From Gammaproteobacteria bacterium (GTDB taxonomy: Bacteria; Pseudomonadota; Gammaproteobacteria; Eutrophobiales; Eutrophobiaceae), in the NCBI GenBank assembly GCA_011772965.1, contig WVYN01000080.1, forward strand, positions 150,608 through 188,561: a stretch of 37,954 nt of DNA, read 5' to 3'. The translations under genes and the position numbers were made by a program. Each line of letters starts with the position of its first letter. Position 1 is the stretch's first letter. Under the pieces are notes generated by a model. That model was given only the letters and a program-made list of their open reading frames with translations, was not told the origin of the DNA and did no database searches. This document shows, piece after piece, positions 27,233-35,675 of the stretch.

Positions 27233-27261
27233 GATTCAAAGTATTTAAGCTGAATTCTAGT

Positions 27262-28209
27262 ATGAACCAGTACAAGATATATAATGAAATACCATCCGGA
27301 TGGCAGGTAGCTTGTGAGAAGCATAATGCTTTTTTTCATTCTCCTGTGTGGCTGGATTTGTTGAAGAAAGCATTCAATATGGACACATTATTTGTCTGGG
27401 ACGAGATTAATGAAAATGGAATTGTGATAAATATATTCAAGGTATATATATTTAAAATTGGATATGTAAGCTTTCCTCAAGTGGCTTATATTAACGGAAA
27501 TAGCCTCGACAAGGATATGATCAATGAATTAATAAAACTCGGCATAGATGAAAAAGTAAATATACTCAGATTCACCGGGAAGGATTTAGAAATAGAGCAG
27601 GATGATCATTGCACAATAATCGATTTACCTAATACATTGATTCCAAACTTGCAGGAATGGAACATAAAAAAACTTTCGTCATCCGTTCGTTATAGTGTTA
27701 ACCGTTCAAATAAGACTGGGTTTCAGGTTGTTGAATCTTATGATAGCTCAAAGTCACAAAATATTTTTGAACTATATGCTAATGTGATCAGGAAAAACAA
27801 AGGTAATATCAGGTTTAGCAAGAAATACTTTAAGGAATTGCTTGAATATGGGCAAAATAATGAAAATATAAAATGTTACTTCTCAATATTGGAAAACGAT
27901 TTTATCGGATTCATTATTATTATTGTTCATAATAATTGTGCATATTATCTTCATGGTGCATGTTATGACAATTACAGAAAGGATTGTCCATTTTATGGTC
28001 TTATGAATGAAGCTATTAATTGGGCCAAGGAGAATGGGCTGGAACGATTTGATATGATGATTTCGCCACCAGATCAACAATCCTTGGTTACTTTCAAGGA
28101 AAAGTGGGGTGGAACCACATACACAACCAGATCATATACAATTTATTTGAACAAGCAGCTCGGTAAGCTATTTTCCATAGCGCAAAAGCTATATGATATG
28201 TTTAGTTAG
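27262..28209 (+). CDS. FemAB/GNAT-like acyl or aminoacyl transferase
   Basis: A 315-residue protein with the two-GNAT-domain organisation of FemAB and BioF2-like acetyltransferases. Recognisable parts are FHSPVWLDLLKKAF near 25-38, the segment LSSSVRYSVNRSNKTGFQV near 137-156 (equivalent to the K-x-R-N-x-I...G motif of the family), and YYLHGACYDNYRKDCPFYGLMNEAINWAKENG near 230-262, ending in FKEKWGG. Relatives in glycan clusters attach acyl or aminoacyl groups; the amino sugar that the DegT-type enzyme would make is a reasonable target. It converges on the flippase-like gene with an 8-base overlap of the coding ends. Confidence 0.7.
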   Translation: MNQYKIYNEIPSGWQVACEKHNAFFHSPVWLDLLKKAFNMDTLFVWDEINENGIVINIFKVYIFKIGYVSFPQVAYINGNSLDKDMINELIKLGIDEKVNILRFTGKDLEIEQDDHCTIIDLPNTLIPNLQEWNIKKLSSSVRYSVNRSNKTGFQVVESYDSSKSQNIFELYANVIRKNKGNIRFSKKYFKELLEYGQNNENIKCYFSILENDFIGFIIIIVHNNCAYYLHGACYDNYRKDCPFYGLMNEAINWAKENGLERFDMMISPPDQQSLVTFKEKWGGTTYTTRSYTIYLNKQLGKLFSIAQKLYDMFS

Positions 28210-29038
28210 CATCTGGATTGGTTCTTCCAAAATGTAGTTTTCCTTCTAGTATAGCCAGTAGTACTGCAGAAGCAATTATCCTGAATGCAAAAAGAATTGC
28301 ACCTGCCAGTATGCCTACTGAAACTGGTAAAGCGATATATGGTGCTAATGCACCAAGAAGTGTTTCTCTAACACCTAGGTTACCAGGAGTAACGGAGATC
28401 TGTGAAAGGGCATTTACTGCAATCGCGAATAAAGAAGCATCAATAAACGTTATGTTATATCCTAAGCTTATAAGTATACACCATAAAATTCCCAGAAAAA
28501 TAAAATAGAGTATAAATGCATACAAAAAAATAGACGGTAGACACATTATATAACTGAATGAATATTTTTTACTAAAAATTATTGATATTAAAAAAATAAA
28601 AATTATTACAATAAATATTAATTCAATTCTGATGAAAAATAATAGTGAGAATATAAAACTTATAAATAATGTTACAAGACTGCTAAATATCATGAAATGT
28701 ACATAATCTTTCCAACTAACGTTATATTTTTCAGTTAAAGTATGCAAAAGCACAAGTGTACCTGACTTTGCCGGAAGGAAGGTATTTAGTATTGCTTTTC
28801 TGACTGTAAAAAGTATCGCCCATTTCCAGTCGATTGATTTTTTATGAAAATCGATGAATATTTTTAATTGTAATACCTGTATAAACAATGATATCAATGT
28901 AAGTAAAATTGCGGGTATCACCCATAAAGGATTTAAATTCCAGATTTCAGAGGGAGTTTTCGAAAGAGCATAAACTATAGCGATTAAAAATAATAAATAA
29001 CCAGCAATTTGTTTTATAATTATTAAAGAGGGTTTCAT
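28202..29038 (-). CDS. Lysylphosphatidylglycerol-synthase-type membrane protein, flippase-like
   Basis: A 278-residue, almost wholly hydrophobic protein with about seven to eight membrane segments and the family motif SVTPGNLGVRE near 217-227 (relatives read PGGLGxRE). It matches the membrane domain of the LPG synthase / AglD / UPF0104 group, without the C-terminal synthase domain. Members have been tied to phospholipid or polyprenyl-phosphate-sugar handling across membranes, so a flippase role for a lipid-linked sugar here is an inference. Strongly AT-rich. Last gene of the minus-strand suhB-led operon, 10 bases after the sulfotransferase gene. Confidence 0.72.
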   Translation of the reverse strand: MKPSLIIIKQIAGYLLFLIAIVYALSKTPSEIWNLNPLWVIPAILLTLISLFIQVLQLKIFIDFHKKSIDWKWAILFTVRKAILNTFLPAKSGTLVLLHTLTEKYNVSWKDYVHFMIFSSLVTLFISFIFSLLFFIRIELIFIVIIFIFLISIIFSKKYSFSYIMCLPSIFLYAFILYFIFLGILWCILISLGYNITFIDASLFAIAVNALSQISVTPGNLGVRETLLGALAPYIALPVSVGILAGAILFAFRIIASAVLLAILEGKLHFGRTNPDAN

Positions 29039-29048
29039 ACAAAATATT

Positions 29049-30005
29049 TTATTTGATACTCTCTAGTTGCTTTAGTTTTGACTCTATTTTAAAAATAAGC
29101 TCAGGTGGCAAGCTAAGCTTTTTATTTTCCACGAACGAAGATGGGATATTTGCACAGTCGCGTTTTCTAAATCCTATATCGTATAACCAGTGTTCCAGCG
29201 TATTAAGAAAGGAAAACGGTGAATTGCACAAGTCAGAATAATTTATTTCCAAATATCTGCCTTTTGCATATGTTTCAAGATTTTTTCTTGCATAGTACTC
29301 TGCAATATATATCTGCGTAGTTACCTGTTCCCAGACAGGCTTTTCTTGCAGTGAACGATAACCGGGTGGTTTGACTGACCACCAATCATCTGGTGATATT
29401 TTCTGTCGTCCTTTAAGCATGGACTGAATATTCGCAAGAATATCGCGCTTGACCCGTATAAACCTGGCCTGTGGAAAGACTTTGGCAAGAACACCCACAG
29501 TCATGGTGTGGTATACATTTTTAAACACAATCGGTTTTTTATGCAGAGATATGAGCGAATAGATGGTTTCTTTCATCTTATCAAAGTCATTAACCTCTAT
29601 TCCATCAGCGGACAGGTAATGACCATTTTCTCCATCACGTGGAAACCATCGGAACCAGAAATTTGCGGGCTCTCCCGGAGAAAAAATTCCTTTTATATGA
29701 CCATAACTGGATTCAAAATTTGAATCAGGATGGTTGATAAAAGGACGGATAAACCGACCAACAATGTTTGGAATGCCATATAAATAATTATAGGTATTAT
29801 TGAAATAGGCCACATCAAAATACTGGACTATGGTTTGATAGGTCAGAGTCGTACCTGATCTTGGTGCCCCAATTATGAAAAGAGGTTGCGGGCCAGATTC
29901 ATTGCCAGTTTTCTGGAATAATGAATCAACTGGTGATATGCAAAGGTTACAAAAATCGAGTAGTTTTCTTAAGAAATCCCTACTTACCTTGTATCCCTTG
30001 CTCAT
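29049..30005 (-). CDS. Sulfotransferase (PAPS-dependent)
   Basis: A 318-residue member of the sulfotransferase superfamily, moving sulfate from PAPS to a hydroxyl or amino group. The 5'-phosphosulfate loop is GAPRSGTT at 46-53, and the 3'-phosphate motif is RVKRDILANIQSML at 184-197 with R187 and S195 as expected contacts. There is no signal peptide or clear membrane anchor, so it would act in the cytoplasm on a lipid-linked or nucleotide-linked glycan. Its ATG overlaps the DegT gene stop (ATGA), showing coupled translation with sugar-synthesis genes. Substrate unknown. Confidence 0.83.
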   Translation of the reverse strand: MSKGYKVSRDFLRKLLDFCNLCISPVDSLFQKTGNESGPQPLFIIGAPRSGTTLTYQTIVQYFDVAYFNNTYNYLYGIPNIVGRFIRPFINHPDSNFESSYGHIKGIFSPGEPANFWFRWFPRDGENGHYLSADGIEVNDFDKMKETIYSLISLHKKPIVFKNVYHTMTVGVLAKVFPQARFIRVKRDILANIQSMLKGRQKISPDDWWSVKPPGYRSLQEKPVWEQVTTQIYIAEYYARKNLETYAKGRYLEINYSDLCNSPFSFLNTLEHWLYDIGFRKRDCANIPSSFVENKKLSLPPELIFKIESKLKQLESIK

Positions 30006-31180
30006 AATAAGTTTTTTGCTGCGGTTATCACATTTTCTACATCTGTATCAGTTAAGGCAGCAGACAGGGGAATGCTGACTGTTTGTCTGCCGATTTTCAT
30101 TGCGTTGGGGAAATCTTCGGGTCGCCATCCGAATCTGTCCTGATAATAAATGTGTTCAGGAATACTCATGTAATGTACACCGATACCAATATTCTGTTCG
30201 GTCATGCCGGATAAAAATTCATCACGGCTGATTCCGCACTCATTATCGTCAATCTGTAAGGTAAAAAGATGAAAGGCATGTACCTGATCCTCGTTTACCG
30301 GCGCAGGCAGTGTAACAGGGAGCCCTGAAAGCTTATCCATATAGAGAGACCAGATTTCCTCACGTCTTTCCCGATATGACTTTATCCTCTTCATTTGATG
30401 GATACCGATAGCTGCTTGTAGATCCATCATATTGTATTTAAAACCACATTCGACAACCTGATAATGTTTGTATCCAGCATCACTAAAACGATTCCAGGCA
30501 TCCTTGGACATGCCATGTAAAGCAAGGATCTTCATTCGTTCAATATCTTTCAGGTTCCTTGCCAGCACCATACCACCCTCGCCCGTGACGATATTTTTTG
30601 TAATATAGAAACTGAAGCAGCCAAAATCACCGATGGTCCCGGCCTTTTTCCCTTTATATTCAGTTTCAATAGCGTGAGCGCAATCTTCAATGACCTTGAG
30701 TCCATGTTTATCGGCTATTGTCATAATGGCATCCATTTCACAGGGGCGACCGGCGAAATGTACCGGGAGGATGGCGCGTGTGTGTGGGGTAATAACGGCC
30801 TCGATCATTTCCGGACTGATATTCAGCGTCAGTGGATCTATGTCTGCGAGGACCGGTGTTGCACCACTATGAATAATGGCATTCACAGTAGCGCAGAATG
30901 TCATAGGGGTGGTAATTACTTCATCGCCCGGGCCGATGCCCGCGGCTATCATACTGATATGCAGGGCCGCCGTGCAGGAATTCACTGCAGCGACATGTGT
31001 ATTATCCACCAGTTTGTAAGCTGCAAAATCCCTCTCAAATTGTGCCACCCTAGGACCGGTGCCAAGCCAACCGGAACGCAGGCAAGAGACTACTTCATCA
31101 ATCTCGTCTTCCCCAATTGCCGGTGAACCGAAAACAAGAAAATTATCACGCACCGGTTTCAGGTGATTTCTATTGCCCAT
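30002..31180 (-). CDS. DegT/DnrJ/EryC1-type sugar aminotransferase
   Basis: A PLP-dependent aminotransferase acting on nucleotide-linked keto-sugars. In the 392 residues the PLP lysine is K195 in FYITKNIVTGEGG, and D166 in IEDCAHA pairs with the cofactor; GSGWLGTGP-like opening SGWLGTGPRV (36-45) is standard. Together with rfbA and rfbB just upstream in the operon it would aminate dTDP-4-keto-6-deoxyglucose, giving a dTDP-4-amino-4,6-dideoxyhexose (viosamine or thomosamine type, as by VioA or WecE). Which epimer cannot be read here. An ArnB- or PseC-like substrate is the alternative. Starts on a one-base overlap with rfbA. Confidence 0.85.
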   Translation of the reverse strand: MGNRNHLKPVRDNFLVFGSPAIGEDEIDEVVSCLRSGWLGTGPRVAQFERDFAAYKLVDNTHVAAVNSCTAALHISMIAAGIGPGDEVITTPMTFCATVNAIIHSGATPVLADIDPLTLNISPEMIEAVITPHTRAILPVHFAGRPCEMDAIMTIADKHGLKVIEDCAHAIETEYKGKKAGTIGDFGCFSFYITKNIVTGEGGMVLARNLKDIERMKILALHGMSKDAWNRFSDAGYKHYQVVECGFKYNMMDLQAAIGIHQMKRIKSYRERREEIWSLYMDKLSGLPVTLPAPVNEDQVHAFHLFTLQIDDNECGISRDEFLSGMTEQNIGIGVHYMSIPEHIYYQDRFGWRPEDFPNAMKIGRQTVSIPLSAALTDTDVENVITAAKNLL

Positions 31181-31911
31181 TAATGTGGAAGAATCCGATT
31201 ATCGTTTTCCAGCAGGATCTTACTGGCCTCGAACAGGGATTCAAAAGTTCCTGCGTCTGTCCATCGGCCATGACAAATGCTGTATTCAAGCAGACCTTTT
31301 TGGATATAAAAATTATTTACAGTAGTGATTTCCAGCTCGCCACGCTCAGATATTTCTATATTTTTTATTATGTCGAATACTTCATGCCCATAAAAATACA
31401 GGCCGACAACTGCAAAGGATGATTTGGGGTTAGCAGGTTTCTCCTCAATATCCAGAATGTGTTTCTCATCCATAGCTGCCACACCATAACGTTCCGGATC
31501 CCCGACTTCTTTTATCAGTACTCTCGCTCCTTTTTTTTGATTTCGAAATGCTGTTACATAGGGTTCAATACTGTATTCAAAAATATTATCCCCAAGCATA
31601 ACGCAGATCTGATCACTCCCTGCATAGTCTTCCGCGAGTGCCAGTGCATGAGCTATGCCACCCGCTTCTTCCTGTACCTTGTATGTGAGTTTACAGTCAA
31701 AATCCTCGCCACTGCCCAGACACTGGACGACATCGCCCATATGATCGGTACTGGTGATGGTAAGTATGTCGTATATTCCGGCACTGACCAGTTGCCGTAT
31801 CGGGTGATAAAGCATGGGTTCTCTGCCGACAGGAAGTAAATGCTTGTTGGTAGCCCTAGTCAGGGGGTAAAGACGGGAACCTAGCCCGCCGGCGAGTATG
31901 ATACCTTTCAT
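31180..31911 (-). CDS. rfbA: Glucose-1-phosphate thymidylyltransferase, short form
   Basis: Sugar-phosphate nucleotidyltransferase that would make dTDP-glucose from dTTP and glucose-1-phosphate. The 243 residues show the nucleotide loop LAGGLGSRLYPLT at 6-18, KHLLPV at 23-28, the metal-binding MLGDNIFE near 105-112 and IEEKPANPKS near 155-164. It is about 50 residues shorter than the tetrameric RmlA of enterobacteria, lacking the C-terminal allosteric part, as in a known short class. Lies 2 bases after rfbB and one base over the DegT gene. Substrate is inferred from rfbB; other NDP-hexose specificities are possible. Confidence 0.82.
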   Translation of the reverse strand: MKGIILAGGLGSRLYPLTRATNKHLLPVGREPMLYHPIRQLVSAGIYDILTITSTDHMGDVVQCLGSGEDFDCKLTYKVQEEAGGIAHALALAEDYAGSDQICVMLGDNIFEYSIEPYVTAFRNQKKGARVLIKEVGDPERYGVAAMDEKHILDIEEKPANPKSSFAVVGLYFYGHEVFDIIKNIEISERGELEITTVNNFYIQKGLLEYSICHGRWTDAGTFESLFEASKILLENDNRILPH

Positions 31912-31913
31912 GG

Positions 31914-32975
31914 TCAGATTAATCCCAGCCTTTCACCACTGTAGGTATTTTCCATGACCTTCTCACACCAGTCAAAATTATCCAGATACCACTTAACGGT
32001 ATCTTTTAAGGCCTGTTCAAAACTATGTGAGGGAGACCAGCCCAGTGATTTATTAATATAGCTGGTATCCATGGAGTAACGTTGATCATGCCCGGGTCGA
32101 TCCGGAACATATTCAATGAGTTGACTATGAGGAATAAATTTCGATTCAGGTAATAATTCGTCCAGGATCTTGCAAAGGATATCGACTACTTCATTATTTG
32201 ATAGCTCGCAATTTCCACCAATGTTGTAACATTCACCTGCTTTGCCTTGCTCCAGTATTTGATGAAGTGCGGTTACATGATCCCTTACATATAACCAGTC
32301 TCGTACATTGGTTCCATCCCCATAGACAGGCAAGGTCTCACCTTTGACAGCTTTTAAGATCATCAGTGGTATCAGTTTTTCAGGAAACTGATAAGGCCCG
32401 TAGTTATTGGAACAATTGCTAATCAGTACGGGCAGGCCATAGGTGTGATGCCAGGCTCTTGCCAGATGGTCAGAACCAGCTTTACTGGCTGAGTATGGGG
32501 AATTGGGACGATAGGGGTTGTCTTCACGGAAAGCGGGTTCCCCGGAGTCAAGAGAACCGTAAACTTCATCTGTTGATACATGTAAAAACCTGAAGGACTG
32601 TTTGTTCTTGTCCGGCAGTGTAAGCCAGTAGTTTCTCGTATTTTCCAGTAATTCATAGGTACCAAAAATATTACTCTGTATAAAAGAACCTGGATGCTGG
32701 ATCGATCGGTCCACATGCGACTCTGCCGCAAGATGCATGACTGCATCAGGCAAAAACTCATTCATGATTTCCTGCATTTCCTGGCCATTACAGATATCTG
32801 TTGGTGAAAACCTGTAAGCATCACCAGCAGTTTCTTCCAGGTCTTTGTTGGTGTAACCACTGCCCGGGAACACCAGTTTATCAACATTAAAAATTGTAAT
32901 ACCAGGCATGGACAGCAAATAGCGGACCAGATTTGTTCCGATAAAGCCTGAACCACCTGTTACCAAGATTTTCAA
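31914..32975 (-). CDS. rfbB: dTDP-glucose 4,6-dehydratase
   Basis: Converts dTDP-glucose to dTDP-4-keto-6-deoxyglucose with bound NAD. The 353-residue short-chain dehydrogenase-type protein has the Rossmann GGSGFIG at 7-13, the active-site STDEVYG at 134-140 (T135, D136, E137), and Y161-x3-K165 in YSASK; NNYGPYQFPEKLIP is also family-typical. Translation must begin at a TTG: the frame gives MKILVTGG only from 32975, and an AGGA sits 8 bases before it. Second gene of the suhB-led operon. No rmlC or rmlD is present in the window, so the product probably feeds the aminotransferase and not rhamnose. Confidence 0.92.
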   Translation of the reverse strand: MKILVTGGSGFIGTNLVRYLLSMPGITIFNVDKLVFPGSGYTNKDLEETAGDAYRFSPTDICNGQEMQEIMNEFLPDAVMHLAAESHVDRSIQHPGSFIQSNIFGTYELLENTRNYWLTLPDKNKQSFRFLHVSTDEVYGSLDSGEPAFREDNPYRPNSPYSASKAGSDHLARAWHHTYGLPVLISNCSNNYGPYQFPEKLIPLMILKAVKGETLPVYGDGTNVRDWLYVRDHVTALHQILEQGKAGECYNIGGNCELSNNEVVDILCKILDELLPESKFIPHSQLIEYVPDRPGHDQRYSMDTSYINKSLGWSPSHSFEQALKDTVKWYLDNFDWCEKVMENTYSGERLGLI

Positions 32976-32983
32976 ATCGATAT

Positions 32984-32987
32984 TCCT
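32984..32987 (-). promoter_or_regulatory. Ribosome-binding site supporting the TTG start of rfbB
   Basis: The minus strand reads AGGA here, 8 bases before the TTG at 32975, overlapping the suhB stop codon. No ATG lies nearby in frame and the protein begins with the complete Rossmann strand, so TTG is the likely start. Confidence 0.7.
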
Positions 32988-33783
32988 AATTGCTATTTAG
33001 ATTTGAAAGTGCCGTTTTAATCTTCTTGCTCAACTCGTCAAGCAAGAAAGGGTTGCCAGCGATAATATTACCTGATTCAAGGATGTCCTTGGCACCTTCC
33101 ATGGTAGTGATCATCCCACCCGCCTCCTGAATAAGTAATGCACCGGCAGCGATGTCCCATGGTTTGAGGCCGAATTCCCAGAAGCCATCCAGTCGTCCAC
33201 AGGCCACATAGGCCAGGTCTAACGCCGCAGCACCCGCACGTCTGACGCCAGCTGTGAGAGGAAATAGGACGCGGAAAGTATTTATGTACTGTTCAATCCT
33301 TTCATTCTCCCTGAAGGGAAAGCCGGTCCCGAGCAGGGAACCATCCAGATGCCTGCGTTTACTGACCCGTATTTTCCGTTCATTGAGCTGGGCACCGGAG
33401 CCGCGGCTGGCAGAAAAGAGTTCTTGGCGCAGTGGATCATAAATAACGGCTTGGTCCAGCACATTCTTGTGTCGCAGGGCAATGGATACCGCGAATTGCG
33501 GGAAACCATGCAGGAAATTGGTGGTTCCGTCCAGTGGGTCTATCACCCATTCATACTCGCTTTCACCTTGACTGCCACTTTCCTCTGCCAGGATGGCGTG
33601 TTTCGGATACGCCTTGAGGATGGTGTCTATGATCACGGCCTCGGCGTTCCTGTCGACTTCAGACACAAAATCATTGCGGCTCTTTTCATTGACCGGTAAA
33701 TCATGGACATAATCCATTTGCCTTATAATGACATTGCCGGCACTACGGGCCGCACGAATGGCAATGTTGAGCATCGGATGCAT
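32986..33783 (-). CDS. suhB: Inositol-1-monophosphatase family protein SuhB
   Basis: A magnesium-dependent phosphatase of the inositol monophosphatase family; in E. coli SuhB also joins the rRNA antitermination complex. The 265 residues carry the metal site: EE at 67-68 in LAEESG, D82 and D85 in IDPLDGTTNF, and the later WDIAAGALLIQEAGG. It is divergent from trmJ, as in E. coli, which marks this as the conserved chromosomal side. It is also the first gene of a run into rfbB (10-base gap), so the accessory sugar genes probably share its promoter. Confidence 0.93.
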   Translation of the reverse strand: MHPMLNIAIRAARSAGNVIIRQMDYVHDLPVNEKSRNDFVSEVDRNAEAVIIDTILKAYPKHAILAEESGSQGESEYEWVIDPLDGTTNFLHGFPQFAVSIALRHKNVLDQAVIYDPLRQELFSASRGSGAQLNERKIRVSKRRHLDGSLLGTGFPFRENERIEQYINTFRVLFPLTAGVRRAGAAALDLAYVACGRLDGFWEFGLKPWDIAAGALLIQEAGGMITTMEGAKDILESGNIIAGNPFLLDELSKKIKTALSNLNSN

Positions 33784-33881
33784 GATGTACCCCTAGGATA
33801 AATCGTATATTGTAATGCAAGATCGACAGATTATGTGTATTAAAACATGTCGTACTTGGAACTTTTAGGCAAATTATCTCA

Positions 33882-34622
33882 ATGCTGGAAAACATTTCTG
33901 ACAAAATTCGTTTCGTCATGGTTGAAACCAGTCATCCCGGTAACATCGGTGCGGCTGCGCGTGCTATGAAAACCATGTGTCAGCAACAACTTTATCTAGT
34001 CCGTCCGAAGATATTCCCCTCGGGTGAAGTGACGGCACGTGCAGCCGGAGCCGATGATATTTTGGCCACGGCGGTCGTTTGTGAAACATTGCAAGAGGCG
34101 GTACATGACTGCGGGCTGATCATAGCTACAACCGCAAGAAGGCGCCGCATACCCTGGCCAGTCTACTCCTCCCGTGATTGTGCTAAACAAATCATAAACT
34201 CAGTATCGTCAAACCAGATTGCCATCGTATTCGGTCGTGAAAGCTCCGGTTTGAATAATGATGAAATAGAACTCTGCAATGCAGTATTGCAGATTCCAAC
34301 TAATCCCGGATTCAGCTCGCTTAATATTGCCTCCGCAATACAAATCATCTGTTACGAAATTTTGATGGCTTCAGGCAAGTACCAGCCAGAGGAGACTGAT
34401 GAAGGAGTACCGTTGGCAACCGCGAATGAATTGGCACAGTTTTATGAGCATTTTGAAGCTAGCATGACTGAAATAGGTTTTTATGATCCGAAGAAACCCA
34501 GACAACTGATGCGCAGATTAAAACGCCTCTTTAACCGCGCCTTGCTTGATCAGAATGAAATAAACATTTTGCGTGGCATGTTGACCAAAATTGAAGAAGC
34601 TACGGGTAAAAAAAAGAAATAG
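33882..34622 (+). CDS. trmJ: tRNA (cytidine/uridine-2'-O)-methyltransferase TrmJ
   Basis: Methylates the 2'-hydroxyl of position 32 in several tRNAs. The 246-residue SPOUT-fold protein shows the signature sequences of the family: VETSHPGNIGAAARAMKTM at about 14-32 with conserved N21 and R27, FGRESSGLNNDEI near 112-125, and PGFSSLNIASAIQI near 140-153, which form the knotted SAM site. The C-terminal helices (after 170) match the TrmJ extension that distinguishes it from other SpoU proteins. It is divergent from suhB and abuts the purM stop with no base between. Confidence 0.95.
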   Translation: MLENISDKIRFVMVETSHPGNIGAAARAMKTMCQQQLYLVRPKIFPSGEVTARAAGADDILATAVVCETLQEAVHDCGLIIATTARRRRIPWPVYSSRDCAKQIINSVSSNQIAIVFGRESSGLNNDEIELCNAVLQIPTNPGFSSLNIASAIQIICYEILMASGKYQPEETDEGVPLATANELAQFYEHFEASMTEIGFYDPKKPRQLMRRLKRLFNRALLDQNEINILRGMLTKIEEATGKKKK

Positions 34623-35675
34623 TTACAGCGGAGCAAAACGGACAGTTGATCGGTCGCCTGTACTTTCAGCCAGATGACCTAACAACCATGCTGTTTCACC
34701 CGATTGTGTCAGCTGTTTGATGGTGTCCATTTTCTGCTCATCCGTAACACAGATCACCATTCCTATACCGCAGTTAAATGTTCGGTACATCTCGCTGAGA
34801 GCCACATTGCCATGCTCCTGTAACCAGGTGAATATCGGCGGAAGCGACCAGGTCTGTGGATCTATCACGGCGTCGATGTTTGCAGGTAGTACCCGTGGAA
34901 TGTTTTCTACCAAACCGCCACCGGTTATATGGGCAAGTGCACGGACATCAATAGTCTCTATCAATTTCAACAAGGGCTTTACATAGATCCGGGTGGGTGA
35001 TAACAGCAATTCACCAATAGACTGACCAGCTACCACATGATCATATTGAGTGTCGCTGTCTTTGAGGATCTTTCGTATCAGGGAATAGCCATTGGAGTGC
35101 GGCCCGCTGGAAGCGATAGCAATCAGGGCGTCACCAATTAGCGCCCGGCTACCATCAATAATCCGTTCACGTTCAACTGCGCCAACACAAAATCCGGCGA
35201 GGTCATAATCTCCGGGCTGATACATGCCGGGCATCTCGGCAGTCTCCCCCCCTATCAGGGCACATCCGGCCCGTTGGCAACCCTCGGCTATACCCTCGAT
35301 GACCCGGGCCGCGACATCCACATCCAGTGTTGAGGTGGCGAAATAATCCAGAAAGAAAAGGGGTTGGGCACCCTGTACCAACAGGTCATTGGCACACATC
35401 GCGACCAGGTCGATGCCTATGGTATCGTGGATACTCATCTCGATGGCCAGCTTGATCTTGGTACCGACGCCATCAGTACCGGAAACCAGAACCGGATCTT
35501 GATAACCCAGGGGAGCCAGATCAAACAATGCGCCGAATCCCCCGAGGTTACCCATGACTCCATGGTTATGGGTCGCAGAAGCTGCAGCCTTGATCCGCTC
35601 TACTAACTGGTTGCCACGTTCAATGCTGACACCGGCATCTTCATAGCTGGTATTCTTGTCCCGATTGCTGGTCAT
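34623..35675 (-). CDS. purM: Phosphoribosylformylglycinamidine cyclo-ligase PurM
   Basis: AIR synthetase, the fifth step of purine synthesis, closing the imidazole ring with ATP. From the ATG at 35675 the protein has 350 residues, normal for the family. Landmarks: [18 protein letters not shown] at 11-28, GTDGVGTK at 66-73, [11 protein letters not shown] near 166 and [13 protein letters not shown] near 210. The frame is open to another ATG at 35753, giving a 26-residue cysteine-rich extension (see findings). I prefer 35675 because the known family begins there. Converges on trmJ end to end; purN is not next to it. Confidence 0.93.
   Translation of the reverse strand: MTSNRDKNTSYEDAGVSIERGNQLVERIKAAASATHNHGVMGNLGGFGALFDLAPLGYQDPVLVSGTDGVGTKIKLAIEMSIHDTIGIDLVAMCANDLLVQGAQPLFFLDYFATSTLDVDVAARVIEGIAEGCQRAGCALIGGETAEMPGMYQPGDYDLAGFCVGAVERERIIDGSRALIGDALIAIASSGPHSNGYSLIRKILKDSDTQYDHVVAGQSIGELLLSPTRIYVKPLLKLIETIDVRALAHITGGGLVENIPRVLPANIDAVIDPQTWSLPPIFTWLQEHGNVALSEMYRTFNCGIGMVICVTDEQKMDTIKQLTQSGETAWLLGHLAESTGDRSTVRFAPL

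Noticed and set aside
30002-32975. dTDP-rhamnose pathway
   Set aside because: Only the first two enzymes are present; rmlC and rmlD are absent and an aminotransferase follows.
17763-32975. Insertion sequence, integrase, tRNA or CRISPR marking the accessory block
   Set aside because: No transposase or integrase frame, tRNA cloverleaf, attachment-site pair or repeat-spacer pattern was found.
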